DNA of 64,000 bases from Panopea generosa (GCA_029582155.1 CM055900.1:76862731-76926730); one strand, 5' to 3'. Positions 1-12,384 are shown, counted from the first letter of the stretch. Notes: a model not told the origin generated them from the sequence alone. Translations and numbers: made by a program.

Positions 1-343
1 CATAGAATATGCATGCACTAAGCAAGAAGCACCCGGATGTCCAGTTCTTTTTAATGACGCAGTATGGTCAATGCGTCAATGGTGTGGCCGAACACATTAT
101 AAACAAACAAGGCTTTTATTTCACCAACACATTTAAGTACATGCTAAATACTAAAAAAACTTAAATCTATAAATTCAGGCGATATCATGATTTAGACTGG
201 TTCCAGAAAATCTGCAGTTGGTTGAACTTACATTAATGAAACAATGTTGACAGAACCAGTTAAATTTAAGTTTGTTTTAAGTTTTTAAGCAAAACTTAAG
301 AAAATGGTGGTCAAGCAGAAGCCAGATCCTATAACCTGGTCCG
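1..343. other. Intergenic sequence, nothing recognised
   Basis: AT-rich sequence without a codon-like ORF, splice-bounded exon or recognisable repeat. The last few bases grade into the tail of the adjacent SINE. Confidence 0.4.
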
Positions 344-637
344 ACTGATTGATTGGTTGAATATTTCGCGTCACTTTCATGCCATCGAGGGCTTACAGAC
401 GATCAGTTAACCTAACTACTGTTTCTGGGGTCCTGGAAGTTTAACCATTACTCGAACACACCCCATCTCCACAAGAAACTGATAACTTTCCCACTTAAAT
501 CAGCGGTGATAGGTGATAATTAGACGCAATATCGTATATCAATCATCACGGAAATTGTGGCCGGGCGGGGATTCGAACTCAAGACCCTTGAATTGATAGT
601 CAGACGCGCTAAAGACTGAGCTAATCGGGCCCGGCTG
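344..637 (-). mobile_element. tRNA-derived SINE, family A (full copy)
   Basis: Read on the minus strand, the element starts with a tRNA-like head: a box-A-like 'ttagctcagt' stretch and a box-B-like 'ggttcgaat'-type stretch (here 'gagttcgaatcccc'). A body of about 190 bp follows, then a conserved 3' end, 'ccctcgatggcat', and a short AT-rich GATT-type tail. The same unit occurs at 52345-52695, 55225-55497 and 56809-57106, which defines it as a dispersed family. The tRNA part is degenerate, so this is a retroposon and not a functional tRNA gene. Confidence 0.8.
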
Positions 638-799
638 GTCGGACTGACCAGAAGTTGAGTTCAAGAACAGCATTCCGCCATACCATGTGTTTTTCCAGCT
701 CACGACAGAGGTTGCGGGTTTGATCACCAGTTCAACCAGATACCTCTAAAAATCTCACTTCGTACTGGTTATACCCAAGAAACGGACTCGAGAGCTCGG

Positions 800-886
800 C
801 AAATAGACCCCCCCCCCCCCCCCCCGACACACACACCACCACCACCACCACCACCACCACCACACACACACACACACACACACACC
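800..886. repeat. Compound simple repeat: poly-C, (CCA)n, (CA)n
   Basis: A run of about 17 C is followed by CCA triplets and then CA dinucleotides. It produces a Gly/Val/Cys-rich spurious ORF on the minus strand. Confidence 0.9.
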
Positions 887-2087
887 CTCTCAGTCTCGTT
901 CATGTTGTAATAACAATTTGAATATCCGACCACTCCGAACATAACCGCGCACACTGACATAATACATTTAATATCTGCTACAACAGGGCATTAAACAAAA
1001 CAACGAATAAATGAAGATTATAATCAGACCTTTTCATGCGTCACAAAAAAACATTTCTATAGTCCTTTGTTTCAACAGCGTTTAAGCGCCAATACTACGT
1101 AAACTCCACTTTTACAATAACGCAGTTTTCAATAGAACATTATCTGGGGTATAAATGTGACTTATATGTATTTATAATTATTCTTTATAAAATATAATCA
1201 TTGATTATAGCCATATAAATTCGATGGCAATTGTTGTGCAGATATACACCAGCTTTCTGCACGTCTGACGTGTTCGTTGTTGTTGTTTTTTGGCACTCCG
1301 CAATAACTTATTCTATACGGAGTTCTTTTAGACTCATAATTCTAAGAATATATCAATATTCTATACGTTAAACCTAATACCTTATAATTAAATGAACTCA
1401 GTACTGGTGTATAATGAATGGACATTCGTATGTGAGTAATTGTAAAGAAGCCTCTGTTAGAGATGAGGATGTGTTTCTGTAACGGACACACCTTCTTACT
1501 CAAAATCTTAGAACGAAATTGAGGTTTGAACCCATAACTGCAGAGGTGGGGTGGGGTGGGAGTGGGGTGGGGTTGGGGTTTGGGGCATACCATTTCTTCT
1601 GACAACGTCAATAACTGGTATGCCATCTGGATACAGCAATCCTTTATCTCGAATGAACGGGAAATGCTTTTATACACGTTTAGGAGACGTATATGCCCGT
1701 CCGCCATTATATCTTGTATTAATGTGTAAGATTTAAAATGACATTACAGCAAATCCATTTATCTAAAACATGTTTAAAACTTAACATTTAATAAAATACA
1801 CTTTAATTTGTTTAAGTATTAGGTTGCCAAAATTGAAATTAAATGTCCCATTTACTTGTAGAATACGTACCTACTTTCCTTTGATAACTAGTGACTCGAA
1901 ACAGCGACCGTGTTGACAATGTACAATAGTCTTCGATACCGCGGCACAGTCGTTCGTTTTGCAAATTGTGTTTAGATACAAACACATATGGGCTGTTAAG
2001 GAATTTCACTTCAAATGGTGTCTATGGTGTTGTTATTCAAAGGGACATGATTATTCTGATATATATTGGATACATGAGTGCCCAAAC
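887..2087. other. Intergenic region upstream of the TRIM gene
   Basis: No conserved coding signal. A short G/T-rich stretch (GGGGTGGGGTG-like) lies at about 1550-1585. The in-frame extension of the TRIM reading frame from 1959 to 2087 has no ATG, so it is treated as 5' UTR or upstream sequence. No convincing TATA box was identified. Confidence 0.4.
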
Positions 2088-4124
2088 ATGTCCGTACGGG
2101 ACAACGATTCGGAAATTGGAGAAACTTTTAAATTAACGGAGACGCGCGTTCGTCCACGAAAAGCTTTAAGCGCTTTCTCTGACGATTTATTGAACTGCCA
2201 ACTGTGTCACAGTCGTTTTAAGAATCCGAAAAGTCTCACGTGTCTTCATTCCTTCTGTGAGAATTGTCTTGAGGTTTACATCGCAAAATTACCCGGTTCT
2301 AACAACAAACGTTTCATTCCTTGTCCAACTTGCCGGGAGTTGAACCCACCACCGAAACCCGACACAGATAGTCGAACTGAAGGGTGGGCCGGACATTCGC
2401 CCACTATGTCGTTGCCGATATTATCAAGTCGACGTTCGTCTGTTTCGGATCCTTCAGAGAGAGCTGATAGGAGCATGGCACTGCAAATTCGAAATGAGCG
2501 TCGCTGCGACCCATGTATGGAAAATGAGGAAAACTGTCCAGCCATGTATTGGTGTCCTACATGTCGCGAAGCGATGTGCGACATGTGCACCAGAAGTCAC
2601 CGAGGCATGAAAATCACGCGCAATCATGCGTTGATGGATATCGATGACGTCAAAGAGCGACCGATACGTATGCTGCAGACGCACGAGATATGTCCTGACC
2701 ACAGGGGTAAACTGATGGACATGTATTGCCAGGATCATCAATGCTCCGTCTGCAGCACGTGCATAGCAGTGGGACATCGTCGTTGTGATACAGTCATTGG
2801 CGTAGATAAGATGGCGCGAAACATCCGGTCTAAAAGAACAAACAAAACCTTAGCCCAACGTTTACGACATTGCATCAGCATTGTCGAGAGTGTCTTGATG
2901 ACAAAGGAAAGTAGCAAAAGTCGTTTGATGTCGCGAAAGGAATATATATTGGATGAGGTTGCAAAATTAAAGCTCTCCATAGTACAGCTTCTAGAAGAAC
3001 TGGAAGAAAAGATGAAGGATGAATTAGACAGCGTTTCTCGCGACTACGAGGACATTCTACAGTCCAAGATTGACCGCAGCATTGGTCTCCGTGACTCAAT
3101 CCAGAGTTCCTTGTCTATTATGGAAACTACTCTCGACAGTGGATCCGATTACCAACAAGTAGTAGCAACACAGACCATGAAAGAGGAAGTCGAAAAATAC
3201 GAATCGATGGCTGACGACGAACGGATCGACTACAAAGAGGTTGACCTTGTGTTTACACCTGATGAAAATCTCGTACGTATGGCAAAGATGGTGGATCGAA
3301 TGGGATACGTCGAGGTAGCCGAGAAACGCGAAATAACCAAGGCATTCCGCAATTGTTCAGCTCAAAAGAATGGCATTATAAATGCAAAAATCAAGGGAGA
3401 TCGAAATGGCTGTATCTTTAATTCCGTGGACATTTCGGACTCTGGAGAAATTATCCTATCTGATTTCAACAACTGTTCCATAAAGCTGTTCGACCACCTT
3501 GGAATGTTTCGATCTCAAGCAAAGTTAAATTCACCACCACGTGGAGTTTGCATGCTTCCGGATAAAACAGCGGCCATTGCACTTCCGGAAGAATGTGTCA
3601 TCAAATTAATGTCGGTCGAAGGGAAATTCTTGTCTCATCTCCGGGAACTTCATACTGCTTTCAAAGCATACAGGATCACTAGCTTCCGGGGCAAGATAAT
3701 GGGCATATGTTACTCTAAGGCTTGCCGCAGTTTGTCCATAGTTGAAAAAAATGGCCGCGTTGAAAGAACAATAACTCGCAAGCGCGATTACAAGGGGCTT
3801 GGTGGCGTCGCTTTCGATCCAGTTAAGAATTACATGTACATGTCCGATCGCGACGCAATCACATGTTATAACAGCGCTGGAAAGCAGGTTTTCCGGAATA
3901 CGTATAGGCGGACAGATTTACGCGGGATGGCTCTGGATTGTCAAGGAAATCTTTACGTCTGCTCGCACGACTCTGGGCAGGTTCTTCAGATCTCGCCTGA
4001 CGGGAATCTCGTCAAGTCCATCCTTGTTCCTTTGTCACCGCAAGATGTCGCAATCGAGCCATTGGGGAACAAAATGGTCGTCGTTGGACTGGGGGAAATT
4101 GTTCACATTTACAACCTTGTCTAA
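2088..4124 (+). CDS. TRIM-type RING/B-box/coiled-coil protein with NHL-like C-terminal propeller
   Basis: Intronless ORF of 678 residues from the first in-frame ATG, which has A at -3. The open frame reaches back to 1959, but only through a non-ATG codon. RING (C3HC4): Cys37, Cys40, Cys52, His54, Cys57, Cys60, Cys79, Cys82. B-box 1 spans about 140-180 (starts RRCDPC, ends RNHAL). B-box 2 spans about 200-240 (HEICPDH...CSVCSTC...GH). A coiled coil follows at about 255-380, containing LLEELEEKMKDEL. The C-terminal ~230 residues carry degenerate blades such as DISDSGEIILSD, GVAFDPVKNYMYMSD and GMALDCQGNLYVCS, typical of NHL/TRIM2-3-56-71-like propellers. By family knowledge it is probably an E3 ubiquitin ligase, using RING for E2 recruitment and the propeller for substrate or RNA binding. 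Expanded intronless TRIM genes are common in bivalves and often linked to innate immunity; a role here is inference. The exact orthologue is not assignable. Confidence 0.9.
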   Translation: MSVRDNDSEIGETFKLTETRVRPRKALSAFSDDLLNCQLCHSRFKNPKSLTCLHSFCENCLEVYIAKLPGSNNKRFIPCPTCRELNPPPKPDTDSRTEGWAGHSPTMSLPILSSRRSSVSDPSERADRSMALQIRNERRCDPCMENEENCPAMYWCPTCREAMCDMCTRSHRGMKITRNHALMDIDDVKERPIRMLQTHEICPDHRGKLMDMYCQDHQCSVCSTCIAVGHRRCDTVIGVDKMARNIRSKRTNKTLAQRLRHCISIVESVLMTKESSKSRLMSRKEYILDEVAKLKLSIVQLLEELEEKMKDELDSVSRDYEDILQSKIDRSIGLRDSIQSSLSIMETTLDSGSDYQQVVATQTMKEEVEKYESMADDERIDYKEVDLVFTPDENLVRMAKMVDRMGYVEVAEKREITKAFRNCSAQKNGIINAKIKGDRNGCIFNSVDISDSGEIILSDFNNCSIKLFDHLGMFRSQAKLNSPPRGVCMLPDKTAAIALPEECVIKLMSVEGKFLSHLRELHTAFKAYRITSFRGKIMGICYSKACRSLSIVEKNGRVERTITRKRDYKGLGGVAFDPVKNYMYMSDRDAITCYNSAGKQVFRNTYRRTDLRGMALDCQGNLYVCSHDSGQVLQISPDGNLVKSILVPLSPQDVAIEPLGNKMVVVGLGEIVHIYNLV

Positions 4125-4639
4125 ATTTTATTAGATAATCAGCAGAGATTTATAGGGAAAAAATGACTCATTTAAAATATTTTTATTTTTACCGACACAC
4201 GAGTTTTAATTTAGAATAGCAACACAGGTGCGAGTGGAAAAAAAAAACTGAACGACAGAACGATGGAGATTTTAGTTTAGTTCATAGAAAATTCAGTTTT
4301 GAAATGTCATAAGGGTGACTGTTCCGAAACGAAGTACATAAGGAATTGACACTTGTGCATTGTTTGGCTGCCATACAAATATCTGTAATATTTTATATTC
4401 CAGACATGCGAACTTTTATGACTTTAAATAGCAGCTGAAAATAGAACAGACACGTTGATAATCGGATATGTAATTATTGTATATTCACACATCAACGTGA
4501 CTGCTGGTGGGAATTTTCATCGCCTAAATATTGTGCAAACAATGTAAACGATGGAATAACAACATATCTTCAACAGATGGTGCACGGCTGTGCATTCTCG
4601 GCAACAGTATCGACGGCTGAACATTACGTGTTTTACTCG
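4125..4639. other. 3' flank of the TRIM gene
   Basis: AT-rich sequence, presumably including the 3' UTR. No canonical AATAAA was found within the first ~250 bases. Nothing else is recognised. Confidence 0.3.
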
Positions 4640-5015
4640 AATTGTTTGATATCGCCGGTATGGTAATATAGTCTATATCGTCATATCGCCGATATCATGA
4701 TACGTTTTGTGATATCGTCATTGATGATATCGTGACATCGTCAGTGTCGTGATATCGTCGGTATCGTCAGTTATATGATATCATCGGTATTATGTTACCA
4801 CTGTGTTGTAATATGATATCGTCGATATCACGATATCGCCAGCGTCGTGATATCGTTGGTATCGTGAGTTTTGTGATATCATTGGTATTATGGTATCGCT
4901 AATGCTGTAATATCGTCGATATCATGATGTTGCCAATGATGTGCTATCGTCGATATTGCGATATCACCGTTATTGTGTCTGTGATATTGTCTGTAACATG
5001 ATATCATTGGAACAA
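4640..5015. repeat. Degenerate GATATCGTC-type tandem repeat
   Basis: Dozens of diverged copies of 'gatatcgtcggtatcgt' variants (gatatcgtc, gatatcatg, gatatcgcc) fill the interval. Because GATATC is palindromic, the array reads similarly on both strands. Copies are too diverged for a single clean period. Confidence 0.75.
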
Positions 5016-6663
5016 TCGCCGGTTGTGGTTGGTTACCTCGGTTGCTTCATTTTGGTCTATTTGTTATTTCAACTTATTTTTGGTCAATGTATTTGACTAT
5101 TCTAGTGAGAGTAAAACCTGCAGTGGTGACAGTTGCACCGGCACCAGTCTAAAATCATGATCACCTGGCTGTTTTTTATGTTAAAGATTTGTGTATTTAC
5201 GTTCACATTTGTGTCGGTGAAACAACAATCAGACCTAGCAGTCACTGATTTTATTCATAATATAAAATGATATAGAACAAGACTGCAAATACGCATTCCT
5301 GTGTGCTCCTTCGGAATTTAACCAGCAGAAAAAAACAAGCATAATTGGATATCATAGCAAAATATATATTTACAAGTATTTGCCTTATCAATAAAGACGA
5401 GTTTAAATAATTGTAAAAACTAAATCGGTAGTTTAAATCGTGTATATAATTAAGTTTCTACATTTGTTAAAAATGTATAAATATAACAAGCGGTGTCAAA
5501 ATGGTTTGACATTTGTTTGAAAAGTGTGAGTATATATATATATACCATATGTACCGTTTGTTATGTGAAAAAAAGAAATATGATACAACTTGAAAAGTAA
5601 TCACTGGTCCGTGCCGCTGCGCTCGCTCAAGAACACAACCGCCGTTAATTAATCCGTTTTAATCGACTTCTCGTTCTGTATCATGGCGTTACGGTTTAAT
5701 ATTTAACCGTTTTATATTTAGATTCCGTTGTTTGTAATGCCACAGATACAAGACGGTAATAACCGTTACATCTTATTTTAACGACGACCTCTATCGAACA
5801 ACCATGTGTCTTTTTTTCAGTCGATCTTTTTTTGCAATGTTCAAGGTTTTAACAACCAAATAGGTATAATGTCCATTGTGTCTTTTGTGTATGATATCGT
5901 GGTTAAAATTATTAACACCTATGTAGTTCCCCAATGTGCCAAATGAATGATGACAAAAGTAGGATCACTGTAGCTCAAGTTTGTCGTAATAAGCGAAAAA
6001 TTGAACATTGGATATAATTTGGTGAAACTCTGTAGTTCAATCAAAATTCTAGGTTCATTATGTATATTGATTTGTTAATGTTTAACATGTATATTTATTT
6101 GGTAATGTTTTGTTGTTTTAATGTGTATGTTTGTTTGCAATTTTGTACATAGAGAGTGAGTATTGAATCTTCTTTCTGTTAATATCACATAACCTTTGTA
6201 TGCTGCCGCAAAACTGCAGTTCATTAATTCAGGATAGACCAATCTGTCTTTACCGTCCACCTGTTTTAAATTCACAATGTACGACAAGTTACACATTATA
6301 CAAATAAAATATGCAAACTCCAGGGTTAGGGTTTCACGAAAAAAAATAACGACAACAATCTTCGTACAGGTAAACCAATAATTATTCATAACATCCAAAT
6401 GAACCCAAAGTTGGCTCAAATCAGTCTGAAAACTTGCGATGATGATTCAGTTTCTGTTAATGAAATCATTTTAAACGTTGATCAAAATTTGAACATACAA
6501 CGAAGAAATTGGCATACAAGTGTACAGTAAGTTACGGTATGATACGCGCTCCAGTCGTATGTATACATTAATGCATACAGACAAAAAACAGAAAACAGAA
6601 AAATAAAACTTAAACAAATCTCCATATATTCATTAATTAAATATAATTACAATTAAAAAAGAA
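5016..6663. other. Intergenic, AT-rich; no gene recognised
   Basis: Short ORFs only. None has a recognisable motif or a splice-site context that I could extend. A 114-residue minus-strand ORF at 6075-6419 has no recognisable motif and was not accepted. Confidence 0.35.
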
Positions 6664-6801
6664 GCAGTATGTCTTATATAGATATCTACGTTCGTGAATG
6701 ACGTAAACAGCAGTTTGTCTTATATAGATATCTACGTTCGTGAATGACGTAAACAGCAGTTTGTCTTATATAGATATCTACGTTCGTGAATGACGTAAAT
6801 G
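6664..6801. repeat. Three tandem copies of a 46-bp unit
   Basis: Copies begin at 6664, 6710 and 6756 and share 'gtcttatatagatatctacg' almost without change. The unit contains the palindrome tatagatatcta and the motif TGACGT near its end. Confidence 0.95.
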
Positions 6802-7309
6802 CTGTTTTAATACCGTGACTGAAATTTACAATTTATGTGTTTCTTAAACTGGTTTGAGCGCAATCGGGCCATCTTTATGATTCATTTTTCATATCATTAA
6901 AAATATGGTTTTAATTTAACAATACATCATTAAGATTTCAATACATGTGTTTTTGTTTAATTAATGTCAAAGCCGACGTATGTTTGACGAATATTAGTTC
7001 AACATTTAACGAAGGACTTCTATGTGGCATTTTACTAAATTCAATGGTAATAAAACAAAAGAAAACACGTAAATACAATTACCGCTAGTTCACAATTTAA
7101 TTATCGTATTTTTGTTGTATCCAGACGCGCGTATTATGTATATCTTTGTATCTGTAATCGGTATGATGAAAACACAAACTGCTTCAAATCACTCAATTGC
7201 GCGGGGTTGGGTGGGAGGATGCTATTGGCAATTCACTATCCATTTCAGACTGGTTCTTTGTAGATTATATAAATATATTGAGTGAATGTTACAGTTATTT
7301 GATGACACG

Positions 7310-7430
7310 TTCACAGACGCACGTAATCATACATGCACGTATGCATGTATGTACATACACACGCACGCACACGCACGCACGCACACGCACGCACGCACGC
7401 ACATACACACATACACGTGCACACTTATAT
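7310..7430. repeat. Simple repeat (ACGC/ACAC)n
   Basis: Tetranucleotide ACGC mixed with ACAC and ATGC units. It gives a His/Thr/Ala/Arg-rich spurious ORF. Confidence 0.9.
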
Positions 7431-7682
7431 TTATGCTGATCGTTGTGAACAGTACTGACTACCAAACAAAAGTCGTCGTGTAGACAGTTTATGTCCGAGT
7501 CAAATTTCTGAGTATTGGTTTAATTGTTATCGTCCCTTGTAACAGTATTTTGAATGCCGTGTTGTTTTGTGCATTGTTTTATTTGTCCGTTATAAATGTA
7601 CATATAATAACACGTAAATGTGATAATGATCTATATTGACTGATTAATCATACTTTGCCGATTTTTTTGGATTTCCTGGGTA

Positions 7683-7836
7683 TATATTATTTGTATTACA
7701 ACACTTGTGGTGATTCCTCACATACAATTATATATTATTTGTATTACAACAATTGTGGTGATTCCTCACATACAATTATATATTATTTGTATTACAACAC
7801 TTGTGGTGATTCCTCACATACAATTATATATTATTA
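7683..7836. repeat. Tandem repeat, 48-bp unit, 3.2 copies
   Basis: Near-identical units start at 7683, 7731 and 7779, each containing 'ttgtggtgattcctcacata', followed by a partial copy. 48 is divisible by 3, so one frame stays open through the array. Confidence 0.95.
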
Positions 7837-8343
7837 AATTTGAAGTTAGATATATAGTTTAATTAAAGTTTTCCTATATTTTACAGTGTGTGTCTGAGTT
7901 TTACATGCATCCATTATTATGTACAACATGAACGAACAGATTTACAAAAATACAACAACAACAACAACAACAAAAAAAAAACAAAAAAACTCTGTGTTCA
8001 TCTCTATTGTACAAAAAGTAAAACCACATTTCCAATTCATTTTCATGTTTTCATCTAAAATTTAGCGACAGTTACAATTTCCATTTCCATGGCTATCTTG
8101 AACAACTCTAGTTTTATTGACAGAATAATTACAAACCTACCCGTACTGACTTACGATACCACGTGACCGTTGTATGACCGATGAAGACTTTTTCAATTTT
8201 GGAAAAGGACATTGCTTTTGTATATATAGTTGAAAGGTATCTGATTTAGTAAACTGGAACCAGGTGTAAAACCGTTTTATGACAAACCAAAATTTGTTCC
8301 GATGTGTTTAAAATGTCTTCCCTAATTGGTATTAAACTGCAAC

Positions 8344-8445
8344 AAATATCGGCGCACACCACAACATCTCAGGCACCAAATATCGGCGCACACCACAACA
8401 TCTCAGGCACCAAATATCGGCGCCCACCACAACATCTCAGGCACC
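8344..8445. repeat. Tandem repeat, 34-bp unit, 3 copies
   Basis: Units start at 8344, 8378 and 8412, each with 'aaatatcggcgc' followed by 'ccacaacatctcaggcacc'. The copies are nearly identical. Confidence 0.95.
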
Positions 8446-9115
8446 AAATCACATGTGACGCTGATGGTGAAAGTATTTAGATTAAATTCAAAAATATAAA
8501 TGTTCGTCTATAGAAAATCAAAGTCTTCCCGATTAAATAGATTTGGGAGAAAGCAGATTCACAGGGATTTGGACATTTGATACCGTCAAGTAACAAATAA
8601 ACTGTCTGGGGTCGGCGATACGAAAATGTTTTATTTCCCATTTAAATCGCTTCTCTTTGCTTTCTTTTTTATTTAATTCCTACAAAAAAACGCCTGTCGG
8701 ATTTGACATTTTTAGTGTATTTTCAAGTTACGATCACAATGCCTACAATAGGCCGGCGCATTAATGCAAGATAATGTTAAATGCAAGTAAATTGTTCACG
8801 TTTATGTGATTTTGTTGTTGCTAGGTTACACGATATAGTGTGTTTCAGAATATCTAAATAATTGTTTAACAAAATTATTGTTTATACGCTTTTATATTGC
8901 TGCGATGTAAACGCTCACATTACGTGAGAATGTAAGATACACTGTTCCATCCTGTCCAATATCAGACAATCCGAACTTAAGTTCATGGGAGTTTCTATAG
9001 ATACTTGACATCAGATGGCTAAACGAATAGAATGGGATTGTTTATTTATGATTCGATTTTTTTTTTATTATTCATGGATTACAGTCAGCTGTTCTTAAGT
9101 TATATGATGGGCTAG

Positions 9116-9116
<1 letters not shown>
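8446..9116. other. Intergenic, nothing recognised
   Basis: AT-rich sequence without coding or repeat signal that I can name. Confidence 0.35.
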
Positions 9117-9211
<95 letters not shown>

Positions 9212-9840
9212 TGACTGACTGACTGACTGACTGACTGACTTGACTGACTGACTGACTGACTGACTGACTGACTGACTGACTGACTGACTGACTGACTGAC
9301 TGACTGACTGACTGGACTGACTGACTGACTGACTGGACTGACTGACTGACTGACTGACTGACTGACTGACTGACTGACTGACTGACTGACTGACTGACTG
9401 ACTGACTGACTGACTGACTGACTGACTGACTGACTGACTGACTGACTGACTGACTGACTGACTGACTGACTGACTGACTGACTGACTGACTGACTGACTG
9501 ACTGACTGACTGACTGACTGACTGACTGACTGACTGACTGACTGACTGACTGACTGACTGACTGACCTGACTGACTGACTGACTGACTGACTGACTGACT
9601 GACTGACTGACTGACTGACTGACTGACTGACTGACTGACTGACTGACTGACTGACTGACTGACTGACTGACTGACTGACTGACTGACTGACTGACTGACT
9701 GACTGACTGACTGACTGACTGACTGACTGACTGACTGACTGACTGACTGACTGACTGACTGACTGACTGACTGACTGACTGACTGACTGACTGACTGACT
9801 GACTGACTGACTGACTGACTGACTGACTGACAGACAGACA
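9117..9840. repeat. Giant compound microsatellite: (GA)n-(GACA)n-(GACT)n-(GACA)
   Basis: About 55 bp of GA and about 40 bp of GACA are followed by roughly 620 bp of GACT, closing with GACA. Only about five single-base slips interrupt it (near 9241, 9314, 9335 and 9566). On the minus strand all three frames read Ser-Gln-Ser-Val without stops, so the 240-263-residue ORFs here are artefacts. Confidence 0.98.
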
Positions 9841-10168
9841 CATATCTTCTCCTCATAACCCACTTAACGTAGAGTAGCTCTGTTGTTTATGGCATCTCGG
9901 TAAATGGCCATTTATCAACCCAATTCTTTACTATTAGGCGCTGGGTGAATTTGTATAAGTATAAGCATGTTTCAAATGCCTTGTTATAATTGGCGACCTA
10001 CCTTTGCCAACTATATGTTAACAGCATCACAAACGCTCCAAGATCAATTTTGCGACAATTGGCAATTGGCACAGACGGCCCATTCGCTTTGTATTCCATC
10101 GCAAACGAAGGTGGAGAAATGGTCTTAGTTTTGTTTAAACATATTTTATTGCATTTGATACATACATA

Positions 10169-10332
10169 TACAGTCAAACATGTCTTAAGCAGCCAGTCAA
10201 GGGAAGGAGCAAAAGTGGCCTTTCAAGACAGTTTGTTGCTTAATACAGGTTAATTTACTCTGAAAACATAGATATGGGAAACAGAAAGTATGATTGCCTA
10301 AGACAGGTGCTGCTTAATAGAGATGTAACAAT
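10169..10332. mobile_element. Short foldback/MITE-like element (family M), right end degenerate
   Basis: Begins 'acagtcaaaca' and contains 'gtcttaagcagccagtcaag', 'gtggcc' and later 'gctgcttaatagag'. It is the same element as 14478-14659 and 63385-63565, and as the split copy at 51088-52045. Complete copies end with an inverted version of the start, 'ggtttgactgt'. Confidence 0.7.
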
Positions 10333-10984
10333 ATATACAAATAGACACCACATGATGACAAATATATAATACATGCAAATCGAGAGAAAGCGACATATAT
10401 TTTACAAACAATATATAACTGTAACAAAAACTGTAAGCCACAAAAAGGGACCTCTATGTGCAACGCACTGCATACTTCTAGTTAAATACGAAATTTTTTA
10501 AGTTTAATTTGTGAAAAACTTTTTATAAGATGATGATGGCCGTGTTTCGCATATTAAACAGTTCAATCTGTAGTGAAACTGGTACTATACTTGTACATAT
10601 CAAATTCAAGATATTTACAGTTAAACACCACTGTAATTGAAAGTGTTTGCAATTGCATGCAATTATGTGTAGTAAATTGGTTGTTAATCGAATTTTAAAA
10701 TGGATCAACTTTGAGATTAAAATTCAGGTCAAAGATCTAATGTATTTTGACCCAGGAATTTGGGCAAACGGAAGTTTATTTGATATTTCGTATTCAACAT
10801 GAAATTACCACTAACATTGACCTTTGCAATCTAAAAAATATGCCAAGCTAGACACTGGCGCATTACCATTTACTTAATATAGAGCGTTCAACACATTCAA
10901 TTTTAAGTTGATCGTCATGTTCAACATATTACGTATGTGTTAAATATGACATACCTAATAAGACAGACTTTATTACCTTGACCT
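10333..10984. other. Intergenic, nothing recognised
   Basis: AT-rich; no coding or repeat feature identified. Confidence 0.35.
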
Positions 10985-12050
10985 GAGTAGAATCACCCTC
11001 CTTCAAACCTCTTTCTACCGCGTCCAATCTCCCACCCTCCTTACAACCGCCTTCTATACCCCGCTCCTAGCTTCCTTCTACCTGTCTTCAAACCTCCTTC
11101 CATCCTCATTCCAGCCTCTGTCCAACCTCCTATCAACCGCCTTCTGTTCCCTCCTAACTTTCTTCTACCTGTCTCTCAACCTCCTTCCACCCTCATTCCG
11201 ACCTCCGTCCACCCTCTTATCAACCTCCTTCTGTACCCTCCTAACTTCCTTCTACCTGTCTTCCACCCTCATTCCGACCTTCTTCCACCCTCCTTCCCAC
11301 CTCCTTCTATACCCTCATATACCCTCCGTCTAGCCTCCTTCTATGTCCGTTCCAACCTTCTTCTATATCCTGATATACCCTTCGTCAAGCCTCCTTCTAT
11401 GCCCGTTCCAACCTTCTTCTATATCCTTATATACCCTTCGTCAAGCCTCCTTCTATGCCCGTTCCAACCTCCTTGTATATCCTTATATACCCTTCGTCTA
11501 GCCTCCTTCTATGTCCGTTCCAACCTCCTTCTATATCCTTATATACCCTTCGTCAAGCCTCCTTCTATGCCCGTTCCAACCTCCTTCTATATCTTTATAT
11601 ACCCTTCGTCAAACCTCCTTCTATGCCCGTTCCAACCTCCTTCTATATCCTTATATACCCTTCGTCTAGCCTCCTTCTATGTCCGTTCCAACCTCAGTCT
11701 ATATCCTTATATACCCTCCGTCTAGCCTCCTTCTATCCTTCTTCCAACCTACATCTATACCGTCCTTCGAATCATCCCTTCTACCCCACTTTAAATCCCC
11801 GTCCAACCTCCTTCTATACCGGCCGTCTAACCTCCTTCTATCCTCCTTCCAACCTCATTCTATACACACTTTCCAACCTCCTTTTATACTCCTTCTAACT
11901 TCCCTCTATCCTCCGTACAATCTCCTTCTACCCTTTCTCCAATAGCCTTCTACCCTCTGTCCGACCTCATTACATCCTCCTTTCAACCTCCTTCTATCCT
12001 CCTTTCAACCTCAGTTTACCCTCTTTCCAACTTTCTTCCACAGTGTCCAC
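10985..12050. repeat. Polypyrimidine minisatellite (CCTCCTTCTA-type) with a 56-bp higher-order unit
   Basis: About 1.07 kb in which the plus strand is almost entirely C/T, built from degenerate 'cctccttcta' and 'cttccaacctc' words. In 11336-11735 it condenses into about seven near-identical 56-bp units containing 'atatccttatatacccttcg'. 56 is not a multiple of 3, so successive units change frame and every plus frame looks open. Confidence 0.9.
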
Positions 12051-12384
12051 ATTTCCATATTAACATATTATCACCTCACTCAGAGCATCAATGCACTATA
12101 TGTACACACGAAACATGAAAGCACATAGCATAAGGGGTCGATATAATGTCGCCATGGGTGACAGCAGGTTCAATTATATTGAGCATATTGGAGTTAACCC
12201 ATACAAGCATTCCACATCTGGGAGAGGAACACACTAGCAGACAAAGACCGATGGACCGGGGTAACAACATGCTCCATTCCTGGCTTGATGGCACCAGCAA
12301 GTATTAAACATGTCTATATTCGCGGTATACTTCTCGTTTCTCAACTTATTCGCCTTGCGTGGTACAGAGTACATGTCATAGTTT

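Noticed and set aside
1959..2087. N-terminal 43-residue extension of the TRIM protein
   Set aside because: It begins at TTG and contains no ATG. The first ATG, with A at -3, is at 2088.
9072..9863. Three overlapping 240-263-residue SQSV-repeat ORFs
   Set aside because: They are pure consequences of the GACT microsatellite, which is open in every minus frame.
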